NCBI GenBank assembly: GCA_963845975.1
Contig: CAWJUD010000001.1
Span: forward strand, 2,356,001-2,420,000
DNA length: 64,000 nucleotides
Direction of reading: 5' to 3'
DNA from: JBEKIK01 sp963845975
Lineage (GTDB): Bacteria; Planctomycetota; Planctomycetia; Pirellulales; Thermoguttaceae
Shown here: one piece after another, positions 28,592 through 37,749 of the stretch
Layout: every line of letters begins with the position of its first letter
Position numbering within the stretch: position 1 is the stretch's first letter
Translations under genes and position numbers: made by a program
Notes under the pieces: model-generated
What the model saw: the letters and a program-made list of their open reading frames with translations, nothing else
The model's database searches: none
Told to the model about the DNA's origin: nothing

Positions 28592-29683
28592 ATGAGCCGA
28601 CCGCCCAGAGACATTCATCAAACCATTGCCGACCGCTGCGATAAAGACCGCGATTTCGCCCTCGCCACGGTTTTGAAAACCCTTGGCTCCACGCCATGCA
28701 AGGCGGGCGCTAAAGCCATTATCGACTCCGGCGGCGCGATCCTGGGCACCATCGGCGGCGGAGCGGTCGAAGCCCGGGCCCAGCAACTTGCCATCGAGGC
28801 CGTCAAAATCGGCCGGCCTTTGGTGTTCGACTTCAACCTGGAAGGCAACGCCGTCGAAGGCGCCGAACCCATTTGCGGCGGCATGATGCGCGTGCTCATC
28901 GATCCCGCCGCGGCCCTGCATAATGCGGCCTATGCAGCCGCGGCAAGGGCCCGACAACACCGGCAGCGAGGCGTGTTGCTCACCGTGATCCGAGGCGAAA
29001 AAAACCCGGAAGGTGAAAAAGCCCCGGATATCGAGATCCTTTTTTTCGCGGAAACGGAAATCCCCGCTGATTTCGCCTTTCCCGATGCCGATGCCCTTCG
29101 CTCCGTCCTGTCACGCCAGGAAACCGCGCTGTTCGTTGATGAATCGCCCCAGGAAGAGCAACGTCTCGAAGTCCTGGTCGAACCGCTCGTTCCCAGTCCG
29201 CTCTTGGTGATTGCCGGCGGCGGGCACGTCGGCCAGGCCTTGGCCCTGCAAGCCGATCTGGTGGGATTCGATATCCTGGTCATCGACGACCGCATGGAAT
29301 TCACCGCCGCCGGTTTGTTCCCCGAAGGAGCGACTACGCGCTGCAGTCCGGTAGTTGAGGAAATCGGCCGCCTCTTGATCGGCGACGATACATACATTGT
29401 CATCGTCACACGCGGCCACCAGCACGACGCCGAAGCCCTGGCCGTCTGCCTCAGGAAGCCGGCGGCCTACATCGGCATGATCGGCAGCCGCCGCAAGGTG
29501 GAAATGATGCGCAAGGAGTTCGTCCAGTCGGGCAGGGCGACAGCGGCCGAGTTCGACCGCGTTTACGCCCCCATCGGCCTGGATATCGGCTCCGTGACCG
29601 TGCCCGAAATCGCCGCCAGCATCGCCGCCCAACTGATCGCCGTCCGCCGCAAAGGCGCCGCGCCAAAAATTCCCATCCATTGA
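28592..29683 (+). CDS. xdhC: XdhC family molybdenum cofactor maturation protein
   Basis: 363 residues. XdhC proteins bind molybdenum cofactor, help its sulfuration and insert it into xanthine dehydrogenase-type enzymes. The N-terminal domain has AIIDSGGAILGTIGGGAVEA and the Cys-containing PICGGMMRVLIDP. The C-terminal Rossmann part has LLVIAGGGHVGQALALQADL and the conserved YIGMIGSRRK. It follows the hydroxylase genes on the same strand and belongs with them. Confidence 0.92.
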   Translation: MSRPPRDIHQTIADRCDKDRDFALATVLKTLGSTPCKAGAKAIIDSGGAILGTIGGGAVEARAQQLAIEAVKIGRPLVFDFNLEGNAVEGAEPICGGMMRVLIDPAAALHNAAYAAAARARQHRQRGVLLTVIRGEKNPEGEKAPDIEILFFAETEIPADFAFPDADALRSVLSRQETALFVDESPQEEQRLEVLVEPLVPSPLLVIAGGGHVGQALALQADLVGFDILVIDDRMEFTAAGLFPEGATTRCSPVVEEIGRLLIGDDTYIVIVTRGHQHDAEALAVCLRKPAAYIGMIGSRRKVEMMRKEFVQSGRATAAEFDRVYAPIGLDIGSVTVPEIAASIAAQLIAVRRKGAAPKIPIH

Positions 29684-29746
29684 GTTTAGCCTCGACCGGG
29701 CACCATGCATAGCATGGTCGGGGAGCGCGATTGGAGAGCCGCTTCT

Positions 29747-30345
29747 ATGATCTGTACAATGGTCCTTGCCGCCGGTCGTTCGCGCCGCATGGGTGCGCAA
29801 AAACTCCTGCTGCCTTTGGCCGGCCGGCCGGTGATCGCGCGGATCGTCGATGAAGTGCTTCGCGGCCCGGTCGACCGGGTCTTCGTGATCGTGGGCCCGG
29901 ACGGCGGCCGCATTGCCGATGCCCTTGCCGGCCGCCGAGTCGAGTACGTAATCAACACGGACCCGGAAGCGGAGATGCTCAGTTCGGTCCGCTGCGGCCT
30001 GCGCACCATGCCCGAGGATTGCGACGCCGTGCTGGTTGTGTTAGGCGATCAACCGGGCGTCACGGCCGAGGTCATTGCCGCGCTGGTGCAAGCCCACAAA
30101 ACCTCGGGCGCGGGATAGCAACGCCAATTTATAAAGGAAAACGCGGCCACCCGCTAATTTTCGCCATGCGCTACCGCGACGAGATTCTAAACCGCTACGA
30201 CGACGTCGGCCTTCGCGGCCTGCTCCACGCCCATCCCGAAGACGTTTGCGAGATCGAATTTCCCGCCCCCAACGTCATCGACGACATGGACCTGCCCCAA
30301 GATTATGAAAGAGAAACAAAACGATATAAAAACGGTTCCCGATAG
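29747..30345 (+). CDS. MocA-type molybdenum cofactor nucleotidyltransferase
   Basis: Start ATG at 29747 follows GGAGA. The nucleotidyltransferase signature is MVLAAGRSRRMGAQKLLL, with the metal site VVLGDQPGVTAEVI. The frame closes at 30118 because one G appears missing from the run at 30112-30114, and continues in the next frame (ATPIYKGKRGHPLIFAM ... APNVIDDMDLPQDYE) to 30345, giving about 199 residues, normal for MocA/MobA-like enzymes. It probably adds CMP to molybdopterin to make the dinucleotide cofactor needed by the hydroxylase. A damaged second copy of its end lies at 30753-30880. Confidence 0.87.
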
Positions 30346-30434
30346 ATTTATTTTATGGTGTATGTCTATCCCTGTTTTGTTCTGTTGACAAGTTGTGGTA
30401 TAATAAGTAAAATCATTTTGTTGAGGATTTGTAT

Positions 30435-30668
30435 ATGCCAATCCATCTGACCGAAGCGCAGTGGGCCGACGCCGCGAAAGGAAATGAAGTTCCGGTTCGG
30501 GTCTGCGATCCCGCCGAGAGTGCAATGTTCGTGCTCATGCGAGCGGAAGTATACGAGCGATTCAAGTCCTTGTTCGAGGAAGATCCGGTTGCCGAACAGG
30601 AGCGGCTGTTCCAACTCCAACAGTTTGGAAAACGCGCCGGTTGGGATGATACGGAAATGGACGTCTAA
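30435..30668 (+). CDS. Small hypothetical protein (77 residues)
   Basis: The ATG at 30435 has GAGGA upstream. The protein is acidic with no membrane segment or Cys motif; its middle (MFVLMRAEVYERFKSLFEE) is amphipathic helix. It resembles in size and layout the antitoxins that precede small toxins, but I do not recognise a family and no intact toxin follows. It lies between mocA and a degenerate second copy of the mocA end. Confidence 0.5.
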   Translation: MPIHLTEAQWADAAKGNEVPVRVCDPAESAMFVLMRAEVYERFKSLFEEDPVAEQERLFQLQQFGKRAGWDDTEMDV

Positions 30669-30752
30669 GATTGCCTCAAAGCCGCACTCGTCTTGCCTTG
30701 AAGTGGCCTGCCCAAATTCCCGTGTTCATCACAATAATTGAGCGACAAGAGG

Positions 30753-30880
30753 CAAAATAGGCCGCTTCAAGCCTCCCAGGCCTTCGGGCACGGAATCGCG
30801 GCCACGCCCCTTAACATCATTGATGACATGAATCTGCCCTAAGACTATGCACGAGAAATAGATATATATAAAAACAGTTC
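30753..30880 (+). pseudogene. Degenerate duplicate of the mocA 3' end
   Basis: Translated across stops, the region gives NIIDDMNLP (stop) DYAREIDIYKNSS, matching NVIDDMDLPQDYERETKRYKNGS at the end of MocA. At DNA level about three quarters of 75 bases agree, and similarity extends left to a TTCGGGCACGG segment with a deletion between. It carries in-frame stops and no start. Confidence 0.6.
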
Positions 30881-30889
30881 ATTACAGTG

Positions 30890-31711
30890 TTATTCAACGT
30901 TATTTCCGAAATTCTCCTTAGTAATAATTGGTTTGGATATAAAAATTTGTGGGTTATTTTTAATGATTTGTGCAACCAAGCTACCAAATTCGGTTAGGCT
31001 ATAAGCTCTTGTGCCATCTTCAAATTCACCTACTGATTTAAGCATTTGTTTATCTAATAAGCGTGATATATCCATTGTTCTTAACATCCCAAAAAGTGTT
31101 GATATTTCATCCCTTTTTCCCCATACTGTTGATGGGCCCATTTTGTGAATTTCATTTAGAAAAGAAATTTCTCCACGTGTCATAGTAGAAATTGCCAGAA
31201 ATATTCGAGCATCATTGACGAAATTACGTTCTTTAAGTCTTTTTATTAATTCTTCACGTAATTTTTCTCTTGCCTCAATTGTCTTTGTAAAATCAAGATG
31301 CATATGTGGAATGGTACTTACATCAAAGAGGAATTTGTCGGTATCATCTCTAACTAGAAGTACTTCCCAAGGTTGACGGCAAGCTAAAGCTAAACCAACT
31401 TCATACATTACATTACCATTACGATAAGGAATCCCCGTTTTCGCATCATATCCCATCGTCGAAACATCAGCTAATATCATCTGAGAGTGCGCGATACCAT
31501 CCATAATATCTGTAAGAATGGAATCACCCGTTTTGGAAAGATCTACCCGATTGGGTTTGAGATGTACATCTGCAATAGAAATGTCACAAATTGCAGGCGA
31601 AATAATATTATCATATCTTGCTTTGTATTGATCAGCAAAACTCATGGCTACAAAAATTTCGGGACGAACCTCCATCCTCCAATATGTTTTAAGAAAATTA
31701 TTAGGGTGCAT
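30890..31711 (-). CDS. TIR-like / nucleoside 2-deoxyribosyltransferase-like protein with winged-helix tail
   Basis: 273 residues, strikingly AT-rich against its neighbours. The N-terminal domain shows EIFVAMSFADQYKARYDNII, then DSILTDIMDGIAHSQMILAD and RNGNVMYEVGLALACRQPWE; the Asp-x-x-x-Ile...Ser...Ala-Asp and N-V-x-Y-E-x-G blocks match the nucleoside deoxyribosyltransferase/TIR-like superfamily that cuts N-glycosidic bonds, and the Glu in MYEVG stands at the catalytic place. Residues ~180-265 look like a winged helix (SLTEFGSLVAQII). Such proteins are often defence-related; that is inference. It was probably acquired horizontally. Confidence 0.7.
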   Translation of the reverse strand: MHPNNFLKTYWRMEVRPEIFVAMSFADQYKARYDNIISPAICDISIADVHLKPNRVDLSKTGDSILTDIMDGIAHSQMILADVSTMGYDAKTGIPYRNGNVMYEVGLALACRQPWEVLLVRDDTDKFLFDVSTIPHMHLDFTKTIEAREKLREELIKRLKERNFVNDARIFLAISTMTRGEISFLNEIHKMGPSTVWGKRDEISTLFGMLRTMDISRLLDKQMLKSVGEFEDGTRAYSLTEFGSLVAQIIKNNPQIFISKPIITKENFGNNVE

Positions 31712-31826
31712 TTTGAATTTTCCTAATTGGGCGAAAAAGGCAGACTAAAATGGTATAAGAGATTAATAATTTTGAATAAAAAGGTGTAAGGAACGGTTTC
31801 TGGTCTTGTATGACAATAAGAAACGA

Positions 31827-33041
31827 TTAAATACGATTACCTTTTAGCATTTTATTCTCTTTTCTTTTCAATTTTATCGCAAGAGCAATCGCCCAGCCGA
31901 CGAGGAACCCGATCCACAGCGGAAACGCCAAACAGGCGGCGGCGGTTAAGGCGGGCAGGATCCAGACGCGGCGGGCGAGTTGATCGCGGCAGACTAATAC
32001 CAATTCTCCGCCGCTTACCATCAAAAGCACGCCCAAGACGCCGCGGGGATAATTCTGCAAGGCCCCCAGCAGCGAATTGCCCAACACCAGGCCCAGGCAA
32101 ATCAATGCGCTTCCCAGGATCAGGTTGCACAGGCCGGACCGGGCCCCGAACCGATATTGGGCGGCCAGTCCGCCCGCGCCGTGGCACATGGGCATCGCGC
32201 CCAAGAGGCAAAAGAGCAAGTTCATCAAGCCTACCGACATTGCCACCCGCCGCGGCCGAGCGGGTCGCTGGGGAAAAAGATCGACCGAAAGCACGCAAAC
32301 CGCGAACACCGAATTGAGCAAGGTGAGCGGGATTTGCGGCAAGGCGGCCGCCGTCAGTCCCTTTGTCCAGGCCTGCCAATGAGCCAGGTCCGGAAGATGC
32401 CAGCCCAGGCCCAATCGCAGCGCGTGGAAAAGATCTTGATGTGTAAATCCCAGTGCAACCAGCCCGAGGATAAACGCCGCCAGCGCGGATGGAAAATGTT
32501 TGATCCGCCAGCCCACAAGCACGCACCCGGCCGCCAACGCAGCCAGGACTAGATCGAACGCGGCCCACGAGGCGCCTATCATTTGCAGGCCGCTGTAGAT
32601 GAGTTTCATCCCTAACGCCAATTGCAGGCCGCGGACCACGCCCCGGGGAATATAGCGTTCCAGTCGCTGGATCGCCCCGGACCAGGCCAGGAGCAATACC
32701 ACCGCGCCGGTGATGATGCCGGCCGCCAGGATGTCGCTTTCGGTCAGCGATTCGCTGATGGCCACGGCGGCGATGGCCTTCATGGGCTGCACGGCCAGGG
32801 GGATTCTGAAAATCAGCCCAGTGGAAAGGTTTGCCAGGCCCGCTCCTATTAGCGCCGGCCCGAGTTGCAATCCGCACAGCGAAACCATGCCTGTCAAGAG
32901 CGGAATGAACATCCCCAAGTCGCCCAATGCGCCGGAGGTTTCCATGAGCCAAATCCGCGGCCCGCCCCCAAACCGCGGCCGCGCGATTTCCGCTTTCTCG
33001 GGCGATATCACGGGACTAGCATCGATCTTGGTCATGGGCAT
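31827..33041 (-). CDS. MOT1-type molybdate/sulfate permease
   Basis: About 404 residues with ten or more hydrophobic segments. The two family blocks are clear: ETSGALGDLGMFIPLLTGM near residue 35 and the PLAVQPMKAIAAVAISE motif, which is the transport signature of MOT1 proteins within the SulP-related group. The ATG at 33041 or 33035 may be the start; neither has a strong ribosome binding site. Its nearness to the molybdenum hydroxylase genes supports molybdate as the substrate. Confidence 0.85.
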   Translation of the reverse strand: MPMTKIDASPVISPEKAEIARPRFGGGPRIWLMETSGALGDLGMFIPLLTGMVSLCGLQLGPALIGAGLANLSTGLIFRIPLAVQPMKAIAAVAISESLTESDILAAGIITGAVVLLLAWSGAIQRLERYIPRGVVRGLQLALGMKLIYSGLQMIGASWAAFDLVLAALAAGCVLVGWRIKHFPSALAAFILGLVALGFTHQDLFHALRLGLGWHLPDLAHWQAWTKGLTAAALPQIPLTLLNSVFAVCVLSVDLFPQRPARPRRVAMSVGLMNLLFCLLGAMPMCHGAGGLAAQYRFGARSGLCNLILGSALICLGLVLGNSLLGALQNYPRGVLGVLLMVSGGELVLVCRDQLARRVWILPALTAAACLAFPLWIGFLVGWAIALAIKLKRKENKMLKGNRI

Positions 33042-33135
33042 CAAAGCAGTAGAATACTAGCGAGGCCTGAGGGTAGCGATAAAAGAGGGTAGGTGTTATT
33101 TTGCATTTTGCACTTTTAATTTGCAGTCTCCGTCG

Positions 33136-34534
33136 CTACAGTCCCTTTTGCTCCCGGTCTTTCATTTCCAGGTCCACCCCGTCGGCGCGGAGGGCATCTT
33201 GAAGTTCAGCGACGTTTACCTCGCGGGGCGTGATTCCCTTTTTTGCCGACATGACGGCGGCAAGTCCGGCGGCGTGGCCCGTGGCCATGCAATTGCCCAT
33301 GCTCTTGCCGGCTGCGGCGCCCATGTGGGTGGTGGAAATGCAGCGGCCCGCCATCAAAAGGCCGTCGATCTTTTCCGGCACGATCGCCCGGTATGGCACG
33401 TCGTGGATCTTCATCCTCCCGGACCTGGCCCCGATCTGCCCGCCGGGATCGAGGTACCCGCTCCGCCAGGCGATGGCGTCCGCGAACGTCCGGCCGGCCA
33501 TGGCGTCCTCTTCGGTAATCACGTACATCCCCTTCACGCGCCTGCTTTCGCGGACGCTCACTTGCGGTCCGCTGCCGATCCACTCGATGCGCTTCAACTC
33601 GGGATTGTCGGAACCGCGCACGGCTTGAATCATTTCCAACGCCTGCCGGCGGCTGGCGCATTCGGCCTTGGTTCGCTCCTGCGGATCGGTCGCGTCCAAC
33701 CGGCCCATGTCCGCGGTTCCCGAATGATTGACGTACCAACTATGGCTATGCGCTATCTGATTTATTTCCAAGAAACCTGAAGGGATCAGCGGGTATTGCT
33801 TCCGGGCATTGTGGATCGCGTTTATGACATCGGAATACCGCACCTTGGACGCGTCGATATTCGTCAAGGCCAAGGACAACGTCATGGGCATAAGCCCGGC
33901 GGCCTCGGTCATCGTCTCCGCCCCGGCATAGTACGACACGTCGGCGTCGCCGGTGCAGTCTATCACGGCCTTGGCATAGATTGCCTTCAAGCCTCGTTTC
34001 GTGGAAATCAGCACTCCGGCGACTCGGTTGTTATCGACAATTGCATCGGCCGCGCGGACGTGAACCATGTATCTGCAGCCGACCTGGTCCAAGGCGTCGA
34101 TGACCGCGACCTTCAGGTACTCCACGTTGCACCACAGTTCATGCCTGCCGGTGCGGACCGCCTGGTCGCCGTAGGCCTGGATTTTCTGGATCAACAGTTC
34201 GTGCACGGCCGATCGCGGCTTGCCGTCCGGGCGGACCTGGTTGATGGCCATGCCCAGGGCCCAGGCGCCCACTCCGCCGAAGAACGAACAATTTTCCACG
34301 AGCAGGGTTTTAACGCCCTTTCGCGGCCCCCAGCGCGGCCCCGATCCCGGCCGGCCCGCCGCCCACAACCAATACGTCCACTTCGTCCAGCACATCGTGC
34401 CGCGCAGCCGTCTGGATCGCCGGACGCTGGTCGTCAATAGTCGCTGTGCCGGAGGCAAATGCCGCGCCGCCGATGACCGCCGCGCCGGCCGCTGCAAGAA
34501 CTTCACGCCGATTTGGTTTGCGTTGTTTGCTCAT
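33136..34534 (-). CDS. Tat-exported FAD-dependent oxidoreductase
   Basis: Start ATG at 34534 follows AAGGA. A twin-arginine signal (NRREVLAAAGAAVIGG) leads into the dinucleotide motif VDVLVVGGGPAGIGAALGAA. One extra A at 34319-34321 shifts the frame here; it continues with KTLLVENCSFFGGVGAWALG down to 33136. The C-terminal part has GLLMAGRCISTTHMGAA, typical of planctomycete FAD-dependent oxidoreductases of the glucose-inhibited/succinate dehydrogenase-like fold. About 465 residues once repaired. The substrate is unknown. Confidence 0.87.
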
Positions 34535-34652
34535 AATGTGATCCTTGAATTGGGCCGTGAATTGTCCAGCCGTCGAGTATAAACTACCGCCTCTCGCCGT
34601 CAAGATGCGCCTTGAACGAGCCTTTCACTATCCAAGTATCAATAATCTCGCG

Positions 34653-35912
34653 CTACTTGTCCTTCTCCCCTCCGCCCTCTGCCTTCTTTTCCAGTTCCTC
34701 GGCCTGTTTTTGATCTATCTCTGCTCTTTCATTCTCGTTTAACAGCCGATAGGCTTGGGCGCGATTGCGAAAGGCCACCGGGTCGGATGGATCGAGGCGG
34801 ATCGAGGCCGTCAACTCTTTCACCGCCTCGGAATACTGGCTTAGTTGTATCCGGCAGCGGCCCAGCCAGAGGTGCACCTCGGCGTGGTCCGGCAGGCCTT
34901 CCGATTCCGCGCACATCTGACTGAGAAGCTCGATCGCACGGTCGTACCGCCGCCGCCGCCAGTAACGCTCCACCGTGGCCCAGTCGTAATCGCGGGCATA
35001 AGGCCGCCAAGGATAAGCCGTCTTGTCGGTGAATTGCTTCAGCGCCTCCTCGGGCCGGACCCACCATAGGGTAAACCACAGACCGGGCTCGGTGGGCAGC
35101 TTTTTCTTCGCGGCAAAGGGCAAAAACTCCTGGACGTAAAACGCCCGGGTCTGCTCCGCGGCCAGCATCTCATACTTGACTATCCCCGCTACGTAATCGT
35201 CCTTCGATACTCTGCCCTGCTCGGCTTCCTTGTGCAGCCGCACGAACTCCTTGGCGTTATTTATGTTGTGCAGTTCGAACACCGCCCCGGCCCAGAGTTC
35301 CTCGAACGATCGCGCCTGGCCCTGCTTCGGCCCGTCGGTGTAGTGCGGCTCGATGAGTATCGCGCCGTGAAGTTTGCCCTCCGGGGCAACGTGCTCGGCA
35401 TCGGAATGGAGCGGAGCGTTTGCATCCCAGTCGACGAGCGATCCCAGGTCTTCGCCGGCGAATTTCCGCGCCGCCCAAGTCCGCAAAAACTCGTTTTCTT
35501 CGCCGAATTGGGCCATGGCCGGCCGATCTTTAAGCATCTTTTCCACTTGTTTCCGCCCGTGCTCAAGTGCCTCGGCCGATAGTTCCTTGCCGGACGACGG
35601 TTGATATTTCTCGCCCAGGTCCTTGGGATTGAGCCGAATGGCTTCTTTCATATCGGCCATGCCCTGTTGGTAATCGCCCTTTCGCAGCCGGGCCGTGCCC
35701 CGCATGCCGTGGTACCTGGCTTCGTCCGGCTTGAGTTTAATTGCCTCGCTAAAGGCAGCGGCTGCCTGATCAAATTCGCCTTGCCCCAGGGCGTTCAGAC
35801 CGCGCTGGTATGCGTCTTCGGCCTCGTCGGCGGACAAAACCGCGCTTGAAAACGCGACAACCAACGCCGCCGTGAAACACAATAACAATCTACGCGGTAT
35901 GTGGATGGTCAT
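34653..35912 (-). CDS. Secreted TPR-repeat protein
   Basis: About 419 residues with a signal peptide (RLLLCFTAALVVAFSSAVLSA). TPR units are plain at both ends: AYQRGLNALGQGEFDQAAAAF and ARYHGMRGTARLRKGDYQQG near the N terminus, and LWLGRCRIQLSQYSEAVKEL near the C terminus. The centre (residues 120-290) has no recognised domain. The ATG pair at 35918/35912 leaves the exact start open. The C terminus is a charged Glu/Lys tail. Confidence 0.85.
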   Translation of the reverse strand: MTIHIPRRLLLCFTAALVVAFSSAVLSADEAEDAYQRGLNALGQGEFDQAAAAFSEAIKLKPDEARYHGMRGTARLRKGDYQQGMADMKEAIRLNPKDLGEKYQPSSGKELSAEALEHGRKQVEKMLKDRPAMAQFGEENEFLRTWAARKFAGEDLGSLVDWDANAPLHSDAEHVAPEGKLHGAILIEPHYTDGPKQGQARSFEELWAGAVFELHNINNAKEFVRLHKEAEQGRVSKDDYVAGIVKYEMLAAEQTRAFYVQEFLPFAAKKKLPTEPGLWFTLWWVRPEEALKQFTDKTAYPWRPYARDYDWATVERYWRRRRYDRAIELLSQMCAESEGLPDHAEVHLWLGRCRIQLSQYSEAVKELTASIRLDPSDPVAFRNRAQAYRLLNENERAEIDQKQAEELEKKAEGGGEKDK

Positions 35913-35924
35913 GTTCAAAAGTAA

Positions 35925-36015
35925 GTGGTTAGTGTTTAGTGGTCAGTGGTCAGGGTTCAGAGGTCAGAATTCGATCTTCCACGCAAGTTCTGAACCCTGA
36001 ACCCTGACCACTGTA
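35925..36015. repeat. GGTCAGGGTTCAG-type inverted repeats
   Basis: GGTCAGGGTTCAGAGGTCAG at left is answered by CTGAACCCTGAACCCTGACC at right. The same GGTTCAGGGTTCAG words occur at 48084-48120 and 59659-59690. The rest of the space to 36177 holds no gene that I can support. Confidence 0.55.
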
Positions 36016-36177
36016 CCCTTAATTATCCGCAATCGCACACAATCAGACAACCCGGCATAAGCGAGCGGATTTCGCGTTATTTATCCCGGCCGTCGGGTGG
36101 TTGCTGGGAGGGCCGAAAATACTTATCATTAACGAAATAGAGAAAAAAAGAAATGAGTCCCCTTTTTTGCCCGGCAA

Positions 36178-36534
36178 ATGGCTAGTGAACTGATGGCCAA
36201 CAAATACTGGAAATTACGAGATCGACTGAGCGCCGAGCAACTCTCCAAGGCGGAAATGCAAGCCAAGGAGATGATGACCGAGATGCTGCTTGCTGAAATC
36301 AGGAAATCGGTGGGCCTTACTCAGGAAGAATTAGCGGCCGCCTTGGGTATCACGCAACCGAGCATGTCGAAGTTGGAAAATCAGGACGACATGCAACTGA
36401 GCACCCTCCACCGATTGATCCAAGCCCTTGGTGGAGAGTTGGAAATCATCGCCCACCTGCCCCGAGGCGACATCCGAATACTCCAGTTCAACCAAACAAT
36501 AACAAATCAAAGCAATTTAGCGGTGCAAAGATAA
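36178..36534 (+). CDS. XRE-family helix-turn-helix protein (HigA-like)
   Basis: 118 residues. The helix-turn-helix is at about 42-95 (VGLTQEELAAALGITQPSMS with SKLENQ after it), as in HigA and related antitoxins or small regulators. The leader is helical (LSAEQLSKAEMQAKEMMTEM). No toxin gene is adjacent: upstream is non-coding and downstream is an unrelated gene. It may be a lone regulator or the remains of a toxin-antitoxin pair. Local AT content is raised. Confidence 0.8.
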   Translation: MASELMANKYWKLRDRLSAEQLSKAEMQAKEMMTEMLLAEIRKSVGLTQEELAAALGITQPSMSKLENQDDMQLSTLHRLIQALGGELEIIAHLPRGDIRILQFNQTITNQSNLAVQR

Positions 36535-36596
36535 TTAAATAATCAGTATCCTATTTTCTCAACTTGCCTATTGAAGGACTGTATGAAAGTTAAATA

Positions 36597-37373
36597 ATGT
36601 ACGAAAAATTGATTACCCTGATTACAGTAATTGCTAGTTTAATACCTGTTTTCAGGAACCGGAGACAAGTGAAATGGATCAAAGATCCTGAAAATGGAGA
36701 TCTTGGAGCTGCATTGGATCTTTATGAAGAAGAGATGCCCCCAGACTTGAGACATTTACGAGAAGATATTGTGCAATGGTTAATAGACGATAAGCAAACT
36801 GGCATTAAAAATGCTAAATCTCCCGAGATATTGATTATTGCAAAGCGGAGAGAAAAAGTTTCGGTAATACTCTTTGCTACCTACCATTATGATGTTTGTC
36901 TTCTTAATATTTATGCCCTTGCCAGAGCCCCTATTAAATCATCTGCATATGATGGGCAGGCATTAACAAAGGTAGCAAAGAAACTTGCAAAAATTGTTAA
37001 AAGATATTTTCCGGAATGTATTGGCATGCTAATTGAGGTGAATAATACTTCAAAGCGAGATAAAGCTAGATTGAGGCTTTTCCCACAATATGTTAGACAG
37101 TGCAAAACTCGTTTACATCAAATTGACGTCCCTTATTTAATGCCAGATTTAACTGGTTCTGGTAATACATCCAATGAAAGGCCGTTGGCATTACTTTTTG
37201 CGCCATCGCCATGGAAGCAGGAGACTATAGATATTAAGAATCAGTCAGTTATCAATTCTCTTGTCCGTTCTATCTATTTTGGAATATATGCCTCTTGTTT
37301 CACTGATGATCCAGTGAGGAAAGCCAATTATATATCTTATCTTGAAAATCTTGCAAATCGCGTTCTGGGTTAA
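36597..37373 (+). CDS. Hypothetical protein, possibly acetyltransferase-like
   Basis: 258 residues from a very AT-rich stretch. A hydrophobic stretch at residues 5-20 may anchor or be a leader. The segment after residue 30 (GDLGAALDLYEEEMPPDLRH and, later, PEILIIAKRREKVSVILFAT) has the order of strand and helix seen in GNAT folds, but no acetyl-CoA loop is clear. I do not assign a function. It lies between two helix-turn-helix genes and is probably foreign. Confidence 0.6.
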   Translation: MYEKLITLITVIASLIPVFRNRRQVKWIKDPENGDLGAALDLYEEEMPPDLRHLREDIVQWLIDDKQTGIKNAKSPEILIIAKRREKVSVILFATYHYDVCLLNIYALARAPIKSSAYDGQALTKVAKKLAKIVKRYFPECIGMLIEVNNTSKRDKARLRLFPQYVRQCKTRLHQIDVPYLMPDLTGSGNTSNERPLALLFAPSPWKQETIDIKNQSVINSLVRSIYFGIYASCFTDDPVRKANYISYLENLANRVLG

Positions 37374-37416
37374 CTGTAGTGTAGATTAAGATGTATCTTA
37401 CAATGATATTATTGAT

Positions 37417-37749
37417 ATGGCAAAGAAGAAAATCGTTAAACGTATACGCCGCCGAGGGCCGGGGAGCCGGGAAGAAAGCAAGCGGCTGCAAGAGATCCGG
37501 GAAAAGGTTAGCGCGGAGTTCCCGCCGCGTAAGCCGCCACGGCTTGAGTCTGCGCGGACGGGCATAGCCGCCAGAATTCGCATTGCCCGCCAAGACCGGG
37601 GACTCACCTGGTACGCCGTGGCGAAAGAAGCGGGAATTCCCAATCCCAGCACAGTGCGCGACATTGAATACGGCCGCGACACCAAACTTTCCAGCGTGCA
37701 GGCGGTAGCCAAGGCGCTTGGCCTGCGCCTGAAATTGGTCGAAGTTTAA
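37417..37749 (+). CDS. XRE-family helix-turn-helix protein
   Basis: 110 residues with a very basic start (KKKIVKRIRRRGPGS). The helix-turn-helix is at about 48-105: IRIARQDRGLTWYAVAKEAG then SVQAVAKALGLRLKLVEV. The stop overlaps the start of lpxK by one base (TAATG), so it may be co-transcribed with it, though the two roles have no obvious link. Confidence 0.75.
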   Translation: MAKKKIVKRIRRRGPGSREESKRLQEIREKVSAEFPPRKPPRLESARTGIAARIRIARQDRGLTWYAVAKEAGIPNPSTVRDIEYGRDTKLSSVQAVAKALGLRLKLVEV

